Positions 47,553-57,960 of a stretch of DNA of 64,000 nucleotides are shown one piece after another. Source of the DNA: Alopecurus myosuroides (taxonomy: Eukaryota; Streptophyta; Magnoliopsida; Poales; Poaceae); NCBI GenBank assembly GCA_028641055.1, contig CM054062.1, forward strand, positions 271,269,092-271,333,091, given 5' to 3'. Both the position numbers and the translations under genes were made by a program. Within the stretch, counting starts at the first letter, position 1. Each line of letters opens with the position of its first letter. The notes beneath the pieces were generated by a model, which was given only the letters and a program-made list of their open reading frames with translations, did no database searches and was not told where the DNA came from.

Positions 47553-47779
47553 TTATGTTAATCGATCGGCCACGGATGTGATGGCAGGATTTGCGAGCGT
47601 GCACGCCTAGTCGTGGTGAGCGTGGCCGGTGAGTTAAGTGTGCGTTCTTCTTCTGAGTGGTGGCGGCAAGATGGACTATAGTGACCTCAACTCGAAACAA
47701 ATACTGCACCTTCAGTGAAATTTTTTCGAAATCTAACCTCATTGGGTAGCGCCCGATGCTCAGACGCTGCACCCTGCTA

Positions 47780-47806
47780 TGTAGCGCCTACTGATCAGGC
47801 GCTACA
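47780..47806. repeat. GTAGCGCC-N9-GGCGCTAC palindrome, left end copy 1
   Basis: The arms TGTAGCGCC and GGCGCTACA are perfect, with spacer TACTGATCA (9 bases). Confidence 0.85.
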
Positions 47807-47887
47807 CATCTGCCTACGTGGCGCTGCGGGGCCAGTCGCCTGCGACGCAACTTCCTGCGTGGCACCTGGCACGTGGGCCCGAGTCGT

Positions 47888-47924
47888 GGATGTGTAGCGC
47901 CTAGGCACAAGGCGCTACACATCC
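47888..47924. repeat. GTAGCGCC-N9-GGCGCTAC palindrome, left end copy 2
   Basis: This is a perfect 14-bp stem, GGATGTGTAGCGCC against GGCGCTACACATCC, with spacer TAGGCACAA (9 bases). The counterpart in the right end is at 53538-53572. Confidence 0.9.
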
Positions 47925-48259
47925 AGTTTAGTAAGTCGCGCGCGACCCCCTCTACCCCGCCCCCAAGCAACATTTCTCGTTTTTGGAGGAACAGAAAAGC
48001 TCCACCGGCGGCTCCCCTCCCTCTCCTCTCAAATGCTCTCTCAAATTCTCCGATTTGAAGGTTCCTTCATCGATTCTTGTCCCAACAAGTTTCTAGAGGT
48101 AATGTCCTCCATTTTCTCTTGTTTTCACCCATTAAAAACTTATGTTTTTTGTTGATTCTTGTTTCAATCTTGGAAACCCTAGAAATTCAATTTGACCCTA
48201 ATGATGCATGGTGTTTGTGGTTTTATTGCCTAGTTGGTGGCTTGTATGGTTGCCTAAAT

Positions 48260-48343
48260 GTTAGGGTTAGGGTTCTTATATGTTAGGGCTAGATATTTGT
48301 TAAGGTTAGGGTTGGGGTTAGATATTTGTTAGGGTTAGGGGTA
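48260..48343. repeat. Interstitial GTTAGGG-type repeats
   Basis: GTTAGGGTTAGGG-like runs recur three times in a stretch that may be an intron in the transposase leader (GTAATG donor near 48100, TTTTAG acceptor near 48455). They resemble telomeric repeats but are short and degenerate. Confidence 0.6.
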
Positions 48344-48412
48344 TTTTTTTGGGTAGTATGTTAGGTCAAAGATTAGGAGTAGGAGTATAAGTTAATATTG
48401 GCATGAGTAGAA

Positions 48413-51400
48413 ATGAATTGTTTTAATTTTCCATATTGTTGTCTTCATTATTTTAGGAATGTCGAGAATTGTTCATTTCATCATGTGGACAAGGATGCAT
48501 TCATGAAAGGTGATTTGGAACCGGATCCGGATAAGATATCCTTAGTCTTCGAGCGTAGTCCTACCTATGCGAAGGTTTTGGAACAAGTTAGAGTTAAGTT
48601 GAATTGGATGGACCGAACTGATGAAGTAGAGTTGGAGAGAACGCATAATGCAGGTCATGGATTGCACCTTCGTTGGAAGTTTTTGCGTATCAACTCCGAG
48701 CTACGTTGGGTTGCATACAAGGAGACCGTGGCCGAGTCACTAGACAAATATCTCGGGTTATTTGCCACTAAAAAGGTTGATGCTCGTCTGAACTTGGACT
48801 TGAACCGTTATGCCTCCCCATTTCATGGTACGATTCCAACACTCACGAACCTAGACGTAGTCTTTGAACCTCTTTCCACCCAACATGAAGTGAGGAAAAC
48901 TTTGAGCCCCAGTACAAATAACCAAGATGAGGCATTGAGGATAAATAATGAGTATAGGGATGATGAGTATGAGGATAATGAGAATGGAGTCGAACTCCAT
49001 GACAACAATCTTGGAGATTTGGACGCATATTATGTGCAAGAAACTATGGATCATGACATACCTTATTCTCGATGCTATGCATCGGGGTCGGATGACGAGG
49101 GTCCGGATGAAGAAGTTGATGAGGAGGGGTTCACGGCGAAGGAGGGGGAAGCTTTCAAGAAGGTATTGGGACGGGATCATGGGATTTTGTTGTTTCGTGA
49201 TGTTAGTCTTGTGGATGAAGCCACGGTGGACGTCGGAAAGGGTATAGTGCTCGGAGCTAGACCAACTTCTTACCGAGATATGAATCACGTGGAGAGTGGG
49301 ATATATCCCAGTTTGAAGTTTCCAACGTTGTTGGAATTTCATATATGGATCAAGGAGTACTCGGTGAAGTATCGTCGTCCGTTTAGAGTTGTTCACTCGG
49401 ACAGAACGAAGCGTTACACAGTTGCTTGCTTGGAGGATGGATGTCCATGGATTGTGCGTGCAAAACCATTCAAGAAAGGGCCCGAATGGCACATATCTAG
49501 TTGTGTGGCAACTCACATGTGCGGAGGCAAGAAGCTTCATGGCAAGAGTGCCGATGGAAAGAAAGTGAATCAAGACCATCGACAACTCACCTCCGAGTTC
49601 ATCGCTTATAGGCTTTCCAACTCCATCTCGTCACTCCAACGATGAGTGTTAAGAGTGTCATGGAACTTGTGGAGAACCTTTTTCACTACAAGGTCAAGTA
49701 CGGAAAGGCATGGAAGGCGAAGCAGGCCGCATTCAAGATGTTGTACGGTGACTGGGAGGAAGCATACAACCGAATCCCAAGGTTGTTGGGAGCTATGGCC
49801 GCCACTAACCCCGGGATGGTTCATGTGGTTGAGCCTTTGGGGGAAAAATAAGGACCTTCAACGGAAAGACTGTCCGGGTATTTGGCCATGCATTTTGGGC
49901 ATTTGAGAAATGTGTGAGTGCTTTTGAACATTGTAGACCGGTCATCTCTGCTGATGGCATGTTTTTTACCGGTCTATACATGAGCACTCTATTGGTTGCA
50001 ATAGGAAATGATGCCAATAACCGTTTGGTGTCATTAGCTTTTGCTTTGGTGGATGCGGAGAACAATGTTAACTAGGCATGGTTCTTTCATCTTTTGAGGA
50101 CCAAGGTATTGTTGCCTCAAAGGGAAATATGTGTCATCTCGGATCGCCATCAAGGAATTCTAGATGCGGTTGATATTGACATCCCCGGCCATGCTCCTTT
50201 GCACCATAGATGGTGTATGAGGCATTTCTGTTCAAACTTCTATAGGGCATGTGGGAGCAAGGATTTGACCGATGATTTTCAAGATTGTTGTATGGGTTTC
50301 TACGAAATGCGGTTTGCAAAATTGTACAATAAACTGCTGGCTAATAGATCCCTCAACACCGGTGGGCAAGAGTGGTTGAATAGGCACATTCACCTAACAA
50401 AGAAGTGGGCAAGAGCTTTTGATGAAGATGGTTGTAGGTACGGTCAAATGACAAGCAACATGGAAGAATGCTTCAACAAGGTTCTGAAGTGTGTGCGTGC
50501 TTTGCCCGTGACTGCAATAGTTGAGTACACATTCACCAAGTTGAATGAGTATTTTCTAAAGTACACGGAGGAAACAGATAAGCATATTGTGGGAGACAAC
50601 AAGCACAAATACAAGTATGAGTTTCCTCCAAAGGTTGATAGTTTCATGCAATTTGAATCAAGGAAGGCAGACTCCCAAATAGCAACAATTTATGATAACT
50701 AGGAGTTGATTTACCAAGTTAACGGGTCTGGAGGAACCACGGCCGATGGTGTCCAACATGGAGGTCGTGCATTCAAGGTGTCTCTCAAGAATTGTGACTG
50801 CACGTGCGAAAGGCCACGGTTGCTTCATATCGCTTGCTCTCACTTGCTAACGCTGGCTCGTACTCGAAATGTGGATATTAACCACCCACTCACTGTGAGA
50901 CATTCTGAATTCTCTATTGTGACGACCAAGAAAACATGGGCTCCTAGATTTCATCCATACCTTGACTGATCACAATGGACGGAGTATCATGGAATTCAAC
51001 TATGGCCTAATCTGATATGGAAGGTGATCAAACGGGGAATACGGAAGACAAAGTGTTTTAGGGGTCACATGGACGGTTGGGGCCGTGGTGGGAGAGAATA
51101 TCGCAAAGATCAGTTCCAATAGCCTCTTGAGAGAACACGTTATGGGAAGTGCAATGTTGTAGGGCACAACTCAAGAACATGCACCCAAGGAAAGAGAGCA
51201 AAGGGAAATGAAGCAAGCACAAGCCAACATGTAGGTAGACAACGAAGAAACAACCAACATGGTACTCCTAGCCAACCTTGTGGTCCTAGCCAACAAGCTT
51301 CTAGTGACCAACAAGTTTCAACACAACAAAGAGTGAGCCAACAAGCTTCTAGTAGCCAACAAGCTCGAACAACACAATGTTCGAGCCAACAAGCTCCAAC

Positions 51401-51500
51401 GCAACATAGACTGAGGCAACAAGCTCCTAGACAACAAAGAGGGAGGCAACTTGGCCTTCCGAGAGGCCATGGTGCTTTTAGAGGACGTGGTGTCTAGGGA
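48413..51500 (+). pseudogene. MURA-type Mutator transposase, decayed, DDE residues kept
   Basis: The N-terminal part (48413-49642) ends in the MuDR DNA-binding domain with KRYTVACLEDGCPWIVRAKP and HISSC-ATHMC. One-base slips occur near 49635 and 49850. The catalytic domain follows: D in ISADGMFFTG, D in VISDRHQGIL and E in SNMEECFNKVL, with HRWCMRHFCSNFY between. In-frame stops lie at 50073 (TAG), 50700 (TAG), 50967 (TGA) and 51118 (TAG). A SWIM zinc finger (CDCTCERPRLLHIACSHLL) and a C-terminal zinc knuckle with a Q/S-rich repeat complete the protein. Start is uncertain: an ATG at 48459 follows a good splice acceptor but lies in another frame. Confidence 0.88.
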
Positions 51501-51633
51501 GGACATGGCGGTGGTAGAAGAGAGAGTATAATAGGATACCTACGTGTACCATATCCGTATGTACATTATTTTTAGTTTTAAATTAATATTGTTTCTACTT
51601 TTGCCTTCTTACTAACTTATATATTTTGTAGGT

Positions 51634-52014
51634 ATGGCGGCATCTCAACCCAACAAGGCACCAATGAAATGGGTGGATGACTTGGACGATGAAGGAGAGA
51701 AGACAAACTTTTTGGAGGTGGGTTTGAGGAGGGTGAAAGAGCAAGATGCTAAGGAACGTGCGAGGAAGGAAAAGGAAGATTTTGAAGAGAGGATGGAGAG
51801 AAGGTTCCAAATGAGCTTGTATTGGGACCGTGAGAAGAAAAAGAGGGAAAAAGCGGCGGAGCAACGTCAGAAAAATGCTGAAGAGAGACGGAAGAAATCC
51901 TTGGCTTTGGAGGCTGCAAGGAGAGAGAGGGAGAGCAACATATTTAGGGAGAGGGTGCTTCGAGAGGCTCTCCTTCCAAGGGAAGAGGAGAAGGAAAAAA
52001 TAATGCACTTCTAA
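51634..52014 (+). CDS. Small highly charged coiled-coil protein of the Mutator-like element
   Basis: This intact 126-residue ORF (MAASQPNKAPMKWVDDLDDE onward) lies just downstream of the transposase on the same strand. From residue 30 it is almost all Arg, Lys, Glu and Ala with heptad-like spacing, predicting a long helix or coiled coil. A splice-acceptor-like TTTTGTAG stands directly before its ATG. MuDR also has a second gene (MURB) of unclear role, but I see no sequence reason to equate them. Function unknown; it may be the last exon of the transposase transcript. Confidence 0.55.
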   Translation: MAASQPNKAPMKWVDDLDDEGEKTNFLEVGLRRVKEQDAKERARKEKEDFEERMERRFQMSLYWDREKKKREKAAEQRQKNAEERRKKSLALEAARRERESNIFRERVLREALLPREEEKEKIMHF

Positions 52015-52304
52015 GAGGAAGGAGAAGGGCAAGGGACCTGCCTCTACACAATAGAGCTATGCTCTATGTGAACTTGAGCTTGAGAATTATGCTCCCTAAT
52101 GTGATTGTGAACTATGTCTCTTTATTTTGAACCTTGTCGCATATCGGTCTATTGTCCTTCGTGTTGTCGTCAACTATGTAGAACTATGTTATCTTATTCT
52201 TTATGTGGAACTACGTTAAATTTGTGTTATTTCTGTCAAAAAGTTCATACTTGTGCTAAATCTGTCATATTTGGTGTTGTTTTTGTGTTTCTGTAAAATT
52301 TGTG

Positions 52305-52350
52305 CATCTGTAGCACCTTAGACTTAGGCGCTACATGTTTAATTTTTTAA
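52305..52350. repeat. Diverged GTAGCACC-N9-GGCGCTAC palindrome
   Basis: Arms TGTAGCACC and GGCGCTACA are separated by TTAGACTTA, again 9 bases. One arm carries a single change. Confidence 0.75.
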
Positions 52351-52390
52351 GCTCCCAGGAAGCAAACAGAGTGCACCCGAGAGGAGACAC

Positions 52391-52481
52391 GAGCAGGCGT
52401 GCTCGAAAAACGCTAAGTCATTGTGTAGCGCCTCTCTGCTCGGCGCTACACAATGACTTAGCGTTTCGAGCGTGCCTGTTC
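52391..52481. repeat. 91-bp long hairpin with GTAGCGCC core
   Basis: Arms 52391-52432 and 52442-52481 pair almost completely around the 9-base spacer TCTCTGCTC. The inner 24 pairs (52409-52432 with 52442-52465) are perfect, and beyond them only a small A-bulge and a few mismatches interrupt. Confidence 0.9.
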
Positions 52482-52498
52482 GGGAGGCAAAAATTCTT

Positions 52499-52533
52499 GC
52501 ATGTGTAGCGCCTAAGGGCTAGGTGCTACATGC
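52499..52533. repeat. GTAGCGCC-N9-GGTGCTAC palindrome
   Basis: The outer arms GCATGTGTAGCGCC and GGTGCTACATGC pair with minor mismatch around TAAGGGCTA (9 bases). Confidence 0.8.
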
Positions 52534-52574
52534 ACTAAAGTAATCGCAAAAACGCGGAGACTGTCTGCCTCGGG

Positions 52575-53070
52575 CGCTACATCTGCTGACGCCACCCTTC
52601 ACAATCGGTGTACATAGCTACAGGCTTCCCCTCAATAGGAAGTGCAAGGATCATGGAAACATCCTAAAGTGTGCCAGTCATCTCGCCTGTAAGGAGGTGG
52701 AAACGGTGTGTCTCCGGCCTCCACCGGTCGATGAGAGCGGTAAGTACACCCGCGTTGAAGTTTGGGGTCGACCGGCTAACAAGTTGGATGAAAGGGATGA
52801 GCTCAGTCATCTCGATGTACAGAGTGTGCCGCTCATCATAAGGCATCTCTTTGGGGCCGGAGACCCCATGATACCGAATCTTCAAAGGGTTAAGTTGCTG
52901 CAAACATACAAGTTAAATAGTTAGAGCATATCCAACATATTTGCTAGAGCACGACATTTGAAACATTAAAGTGCACAAATAATCATCTTACCATCCTCTT
53001 CTACGATATCATATAGTACTGGTGTTTAACATCATAGAAATCATCGATTAACCACATCATCCTACACATT
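52575..53070 (-). pseudogene. Plant mobile domain (PMD) gene fragment
   Basis: On the minus strand, an exon after a TTTGCAG acceptor (near 52904) reads LTALIDRWRPETHRFHL and GEMTGTL, a stop (TAG at 52666-52664), then DVSMILALPIEGKPV. This is the core signature of the plant mobile domain found in MAIN/MAIL proteins and in many Mutator and gypsy elements. A small upstream exon near 53065-52991 (MMWLIDDFYDVKHQ, then a stop) precedes a GTAAGA donor. Only the N-terminal third of the domain is present. PMD proteins take part in transposon silencing and gene expression in Arabidopsis; capture by transposons is well known. Confidence 0.75.
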
Positions 53071-53499
53071 TCAAATCATTGTGAGTATCCCACACTTTAA
53101 TTGCACAAAAAAATTCCACACATGTTCATACTAATAACTAACTAACCTAACATATAAATTTAGTGTCTAAACTAAAATAACCTACTAAATTGTTACCAAT
53201 GGAAACTATAGCTACCCTAATGCTAAATATAATTGAAACAAGGCATTATTCCATACCAAAATCAAATCAAGCTAAAACCTAGGGTTCCAGCGAAATTGTC
53301 ATATGGAGGCCAAATTTGAGAAATATTATGGATGAAAAGAGGGGGATCGGAGGGGAATACCTGAGCAACGTAGCAGGGAAGCGAACCCCTCAAGTTTTCC
53401 TTCAGATTGGGATAGATTTGAGAAGGATTTGGAGAGGGGGAGGAGGAAACGCCATGGGGCTGTACTATGTTTTCTCTCCTGGTTTGGTACTGGATACAG

Positions 53500-53762
53500 A
53501 GAGGAAGGGAGCGCGGCGCGCGCTACTTACCGATCCAGGCGTGTAGCGCCTAGTGCCAAGGCGCTACACGCCCTGACTCGGGCCCACGTGCCAGACGCCA
53601 TGCAGGCAGGCGGCTGGCCCCGTAGTGCCACGTAGGCAGATGTGAGCGCCTAGGCGCTACATAGCAGGGCACTACCCAATGAGGTTAGATTTCGAATACA
53701 AATCACCGGAGGTGTAGTCTGTGAATTTGTTTCGAGTTGAAGTCACTGTGGTCCATTTTGCC
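53500..53762 (-). repeat. Right long terminal inverted repeat of the Mutator-like element
   Basis: This is the inverse of 47665-47945, with the loop lost from one internal palindrome (near 53645). Confidence 0.85.
53538..53572. repeat. GTAGCGCC-N9-GGCGCTAC palindrome, right end
   Basis: This is a perfect 13-bp stem GGCGTGTAGCGCC against GGCGCTACACGCC with spacer TAGTGCCAA. Compared with the left-end copy at 47888, the outer stem bases changed on both arms together. Confidence 0.9.
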
Positions 53763-53771
53763 ATTGATGGC

Positions 53772-54094
53772 AATATGAGGCTGTACTTGGCACGTGGGGA
53801 CGGCTTAGGTCGTCCCTCGCAACGAAGAGACAGAGATAGGGAGCTAGCACCCCATGTGAACCAAGAGAGGGCTAGAGAGCAAGCTATGCGATTGGGGCCC
53901 CTTTTCTTCCGGGTAAAAGTGACTCTCTTTTTTTGAAGATAGGTGTGTGTTAAAATTCAACGAGAGGGATACAAGACATGAGCACACACACCACCAACCG
54001 AAACCGCAAGAAGATCAACAACACCGGGAACACCACCCAAGCACACCACAAGAAACCGCCGCTGCCGAAGAATACCCTAAGTCGGTGTAGCCCC
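53772..54094. other. Flank with possible minus-strand retroposon tail
   Basis: A T tract at 53929-53935 followed by GAAGATAGG and an ACACCACC-rich stretch resembles the A-tail end of a minus-strand retroposon. The sequence seems to continue at 55547 after the hAT-like insertion. No target duplication was found. Confidence 0.35.
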
Positions 54095-54177
54095 CAGGGC
54101 GGATCGAGGATTTGAGCATGGCGGGGGCAGACAAGACACTAATTGTAAAAGATGAAAAATATCAAGTCTTATAAGTA

Positions 54178-54854
54178 CTCCCTCCGTCTCATATTAATTG
54201 TCTCAAAGTTGGACAAAAATAGATGTATCTAGACATATTTTAGTGTTAGATACATCCAGTTTTGTCAAACTTTAAGACAATGATGTAGATGTTTGTCCAA
54301 TTTTTCACCGCAAGAACCACCGGATAACTATCCTTCCAATAGCAGGAGCGATCCGCGCAACCTGAAGAACATAGGAACGAATTCCACAAAGAGCAACGAG
54401 GTGATGAACACCATGCCTCACGGCAAGCTCGATAACCCTTGATCGCTCAAGGAACTTCTCGCAAACGCACGATAACTCTTGACAGATTCAAAAACCTTCA
54501 TGCCTTTATTTCAAAGATAATATGGACGAACGTTCGAGACGCCGTCATGATACGCACTTCCGAGGGACGGTGACAAATTGAACAAACGGTTCTACATAAT
54601 TTCACTTTAATCTAAAACCTAGGCTTTTGCTCACTTTATATAAGAGGTCAACCCCTAGTTGGTTGGATGGATCCAAACCGAAACTGACTCAAACCTAAAC
54701 CTAGTTGGATTCTACACGATACCAACCGGGCTATTAGAAGGCTCCGCCATCACATGTGGCTCGCAGGCCTTAGACATCATGCATCGTATTTTATTGTCCT
54801 AACGTGCTAACTAGTAGATGCCCGCATCAGACAATTAATATGAGACGGAGCGAG
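54178..54854. mobile_element. Stowaway (Tc1/mariner) MITE split by a solo LTR
   Basis: Ends CTCCCTCCGTCTCATATTAA and its near-inverse TTAATATGAGACGGAGCGAG are flanked by TA (54176-54177 and 54855-54856), the Stowaway hallmark. Without the nested LTR the element is only about 125 bp. Confidence 0.9.
54281..54829. mobile_element. 549-bp solo LTR inside the Stowaway
   Basis: It begins TGATGTAGATG and ends GCCCGCATCA (TG...CA), flanked by GACAA on both sides (54276-54280 and 54830-54834). The Stowaway is restored when it is removed. A TATA-like TTTATATAAG near 54636 fits an LTR promoter on the plus strand. Family unknown. Confidence 0.8.
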
Positions 54855-55546
54855 TATCATTATGTATAGTAGGTTGTGCTGGTATCGTTGTTTTCTGGGG
54901 TGGATTTGTATTTTTAGCCGCATAATTAGATTTTGAACCAATCGGCTTGAAATAATTTCTAATTAGTGGTGTCTTTCTTCCTTTTCGTAGCAAGCAGCTA
55001 TACTATTAAAAAAATTCAATTATTATAACTAGCTAAACAAATTATCAAGCATCGGATATATAATACCTAGCTTGGGTCTTGGGCGATCATCGGATCATAT
55101 CAGGTAAGAAAATTGATATTGGAGTCGTCACGCGTATACGGTGGCAGCAGTAGGTCGCCGTCACCAATTGAGATTACTTGATCTTTCGTTTCAATTATGT
55201 AGGTTGTCTTGCGGCGACGGCGGCAGCGTCGCTCAATAGAATTCGGTAGACGGAGAATATGGATTATGCAATTGTGGTTGTGCATGCCATGCAATCTACA
55301 AGTATGTTACACATGCGTCCATTATGGCCTTAGGGCCTTGACTAGATGTATTGGCTTTGGCCCAAACAAATTGACATGCAGCCACAGTGGACTGGAAGGA
55401 TTAGAATTAGACTAATTACCTGATTATATTAGCTGATAGGTATATATATATCTACTGGCCCTGCTACGTATGATTGGGGGTGGCCTAATCATGAGGGTGG
55501 CGTGGCCACCCCACGCCCCTTACTGGATCCGCCTCTGACTAGCCCC

Positions 55547-56195
55547 CTCGCAACCTTGTGCGTCATGGATCTCATCTCGCACCCGCCACACCGGACGGGT
55601 TCATTGCCGTTGAAGAAACATAGGACATGGACCCTAGAACCAGCAAGCGCCCTTGACCATGCCGACGACGACAACCGCTGCATCAGCCCTCCTTCGACCA
55701 CCAACCAATCGCCGGAACCGCCACCTTCTTGCCGACACCGATGCCATTGTCAAGGACGACCCACACCAGCCATCCCCTGAACAAACATCACAAGCTTCCT
55801 GCCAACACCAAAGCGAGCATCGCCGAAACGGAGACGAGACCGGAGGACAAAAGTCTAAGCCATGGCAGCCGTTGTCGCCTAGTCGACAATGATTGGTACA
55901 ACCTCCCGAGAGCTCCCCGACGCCACGTCGCAGGAGCTCCGGGGATCTTATTGGAAATATCGCCGCTGCCACCAACCATATGGTGACACTCCACACACCT
56001 ATCCTACACCTGTCTACATGCCTAGCAGGAGGATCCGGGATTCCGCCACCCTCCCGCCGTCAGAGCGGCGGGCGGAGGGCAGGGGAACCGATGATCTCGA
56101 CGGCCGAGAGGGGAGGAAGCCTTGTCGCCTTCTTTTCGCCCAGAGGAGCAAACTTGAACTTCCCAGCAAACTAAGTGTACACCAAATAATCTAGA
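55547..56195. other. GC-rich block, continuation of the disrupted flank
   Basis: Overlapping frames in all phases give Pro/Arg/His-rich peptides of compositional type. The style (CGCCGTCAGAGCGGC, CACCACCAACC) resembles the GC-rich part of the retroposed sequence at 17.5-19.3 kb. No product was recognised. Confidence 0.3.
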
Positions 56196-56798
56196 TCATC
56201 AGATCATCGACTCATCGTGCCACATGAACCACATAGTCACAGCCCACCTGCCGCCCTACGTGCAACGTCGACGCGGGAATGGATGGGGAGGGGCGTGGCC
56301 AATTCGGGCACTCGGGACTAGTCGCGAAACAGGATGTTGGGATAAGATGGTCGGGAGTGACTAATTCTGGCCAATTGAAAATTATTTAGTTCCTAGTTAG
56401 ATGTTTTTATGCGATTGTAACTCATATTGCAACTTATAACGAGTATTTTTTCAGGTCAAAAAGAAAATTCGACGGTCTAGATCATCTTTCTTAGTTACAA
56501 CATGTGTTGCAACTCGTGACTAACACAAATCACAAAGTAACCCGACCGTCAAAGGCATTTTCTTAGTTAAGTCAATGTGCAAGTATCAAAAATTTAATTG
56601 TAACATTTATGTAAAACTAGAAAAAACACTTATGGCTGACACGAATACGATCCAATCCGACAAGTGGGGCCTAGTGAGCAATTGAACACATGGGGAAATC
56701 CTGAAACTTTCCCCCGAATAAAGTTGAGCACACATGAAAGGTATGCATGCGCCATTGAGATTATTTTTGCTTGAGGGGGTGATTTGAAAATTGCAATA
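56196..56798. other. Unassigned spacer
   Basis: The stretch is AT-rich with TTGCAAC words. No genes or element boundaries were supported. Confidence 0.35.
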
Positions 56799-56908
56799 CT
56801 CCCTCCGTATATTGAATTATTTGTCAGAGATTTATTTGATACGTTCTTTAGTGTATTGATACGTTCTTATTTTGATAAATCCAAACGATTAATTTGGCAC
56901 GGAGGGAG
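56799..56908. mobile_element. Stowaway MITE
   Basis: A 110-bp element with ends CTCCCTCCGT and ACGGAGGGAG and TA at both sides (56797-56798 and 56909-56910). Confidence 0.9.
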
Positions 56909-57302
56909 TACTTTAAGGCAGTGATCATATAATTACAACACAAACCCTAGAGTAAAAAAAACTGGTCTTGCACTTTTAATGGCAATAAACAAGCTAGATG
57001 AACACACACCAACCCTTCTTCACGGCCCGTAGTGTAACCCCTTAAATAATATCCATCCGCCTCGCCGCCGGGACTACTCCACTTGGGAAAAGGGAGAGGA
57101 TGTTGAGGCGTCGTTCCAAAATCCAAGATCCTTTTGAGTGGCATATCGGCATGGAGAAAGAAAAGTCTTAGGTGACACATGCGCCTGATAGTGGAAAGGC
57201 CTCCGGATGGTTGAAGATTGTGCGGGACGAGCAGACACTATCGCTAATAAACTCCGCAACAATATCTTACAACCTATACATCTTATTAAACACCTTTAAC
57301 CT

Positions 57303-57960
57303 TGTCGTGGTGGTGAACCGGCAGATGTCATAGAATGTCTAAAGTTTGGGGACGATGGACACTATGGGTATCCGGGGAGGGATCGCACGCCTAGCGGCGC
57401 GCTCACCACTACAAACACAACAATCTACCTAGGTTCGGGGCCCTCGTGAGGAGGTAACACTCCTACTCATGTCTGTCTCTCTGTATATGTGGTAACCAAG
57501 TACAAGGTGTTCCTCAAGCTCAAGGAGCTAGAGGAAGAAGAAGCTCTACTACTCTCTTTCTAAACAAACTAGCAGCAATTCTATTCTCGTGTGTGCAACC
57601 TCGCGCAGGAGGGCTGTGGCCACCTTATATACTGGTGGCCACCAACCGGACGTAGTGACTACACACTGTGTTGTAGCGCACGCTCACGTATTCTCGCTGG
57701 CAGATGCCGAAAGTCTTCTCTGTCATGGCCGCTGGGCCGTGGCAGCTTAAATCAATATCCTTAGAATACTTGACCGAGATGCTCGCATCTCGGTCCAACT
57801 CCTATCTCGAACTCGGATTCAACTCGCGACCTTCATAATGGATTTTCCTCCAAGATCCGATATGGTTGCGCTGAATTGGATTTCACCGAGATCCAGGCAC
57901 TTAGCATTTTTCCACAAACCCAACAGTGCGAGGCGGAGTCGCCTCGTTTTCTTCGTGTTG
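57303..57960 (-). mobile_element. LTR-like fragment, minus orientation
   Basis: On the minus strand a TATA-like GTATATAAGG (about 57645) lies in a small inverted repeat (GGCCACC/GGTGGCC). It is followed by a leader and a GGGCCCCGAACCTAGG phrase common in gypsy LTR R/U5 regions, ending CACGACA at 57303. The 5' boundary could not be found, so extent and family are uncertain. Confidence 0.4.

Larger units (their letters stand above)
47665..47945 (+). repeat. Left long terminal inverted repeat of the Mutator-like element
   Basis: It pairs with 53500-53762 inverted, sharing ACTCGAAACAAAT, CGAAATCTAACCTCATTGGG, GGCACGTGGGCCCGAGT and the GTAGCGCC palindromes, with small indels between. Confidence 0.85.
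47665..53762 (+). mobile_element. Mutator-like element with long inverted repeats, transposase and plant mobile domain
   Basis: The first about 280 bases are repeated in inverted order at the right end. Outer bases read GGCAAGATGGAC and, inverted, GGCAAAATGGAC. Flanks AGTGGTGGC (47656-47664) and ATTGATGGC (53763-53771) match at 7 of 9 positions, as expected for an aged 9-bp Mutator duplication. Inside are a decayed MURA-type transposase, a coiled-coil ORF on the same strand and a plant-mobile-domain fragment on the opposite strand. Palindromes of the form GTAGCGCC-N9-GGCGCTAC occur in the ends and between the last two genes. Confidence 0.9.
54095..55539. mobile_element. hAT-like element carrying a Stowaway
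   Basis: The left end reads CAGGGCGGATC, the right end inverted reads CAGAGGCGGATCCAG. Flanks share TAGCCCC (54088-54094 and 55540-55546); extended to 8 bases they match at 7 of 8. The inside is non-coding. This is a non-autonomous hAT by end sequence and duplication length. Confidence 0.65.

Noticed and set aside
48260..48343. Telomere-like repeats as a sign of a chromosome end
   Set aside because: They are too short and degenerate, and lie inside a Mutator-like element's leader.
48851..49585. 244-residue minus-strand ORF
   Set aside because: It is the antisense of the MuDR DNA-binding region, which has clear domain motifs on the plus strand.
47780..53572. Repeated palindromes considered as a CRISPR array
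   Set aside because: Spacing between units is irregular, units are self-complementary, and the genome is plant-like.
54814..54820. GTAGATG repeat (also at 54285) considered as a 7-bp duplication
   Set aside because: The GACAA duplication with TG...CA ends explains the insert better and restores the Stowaway exactly.
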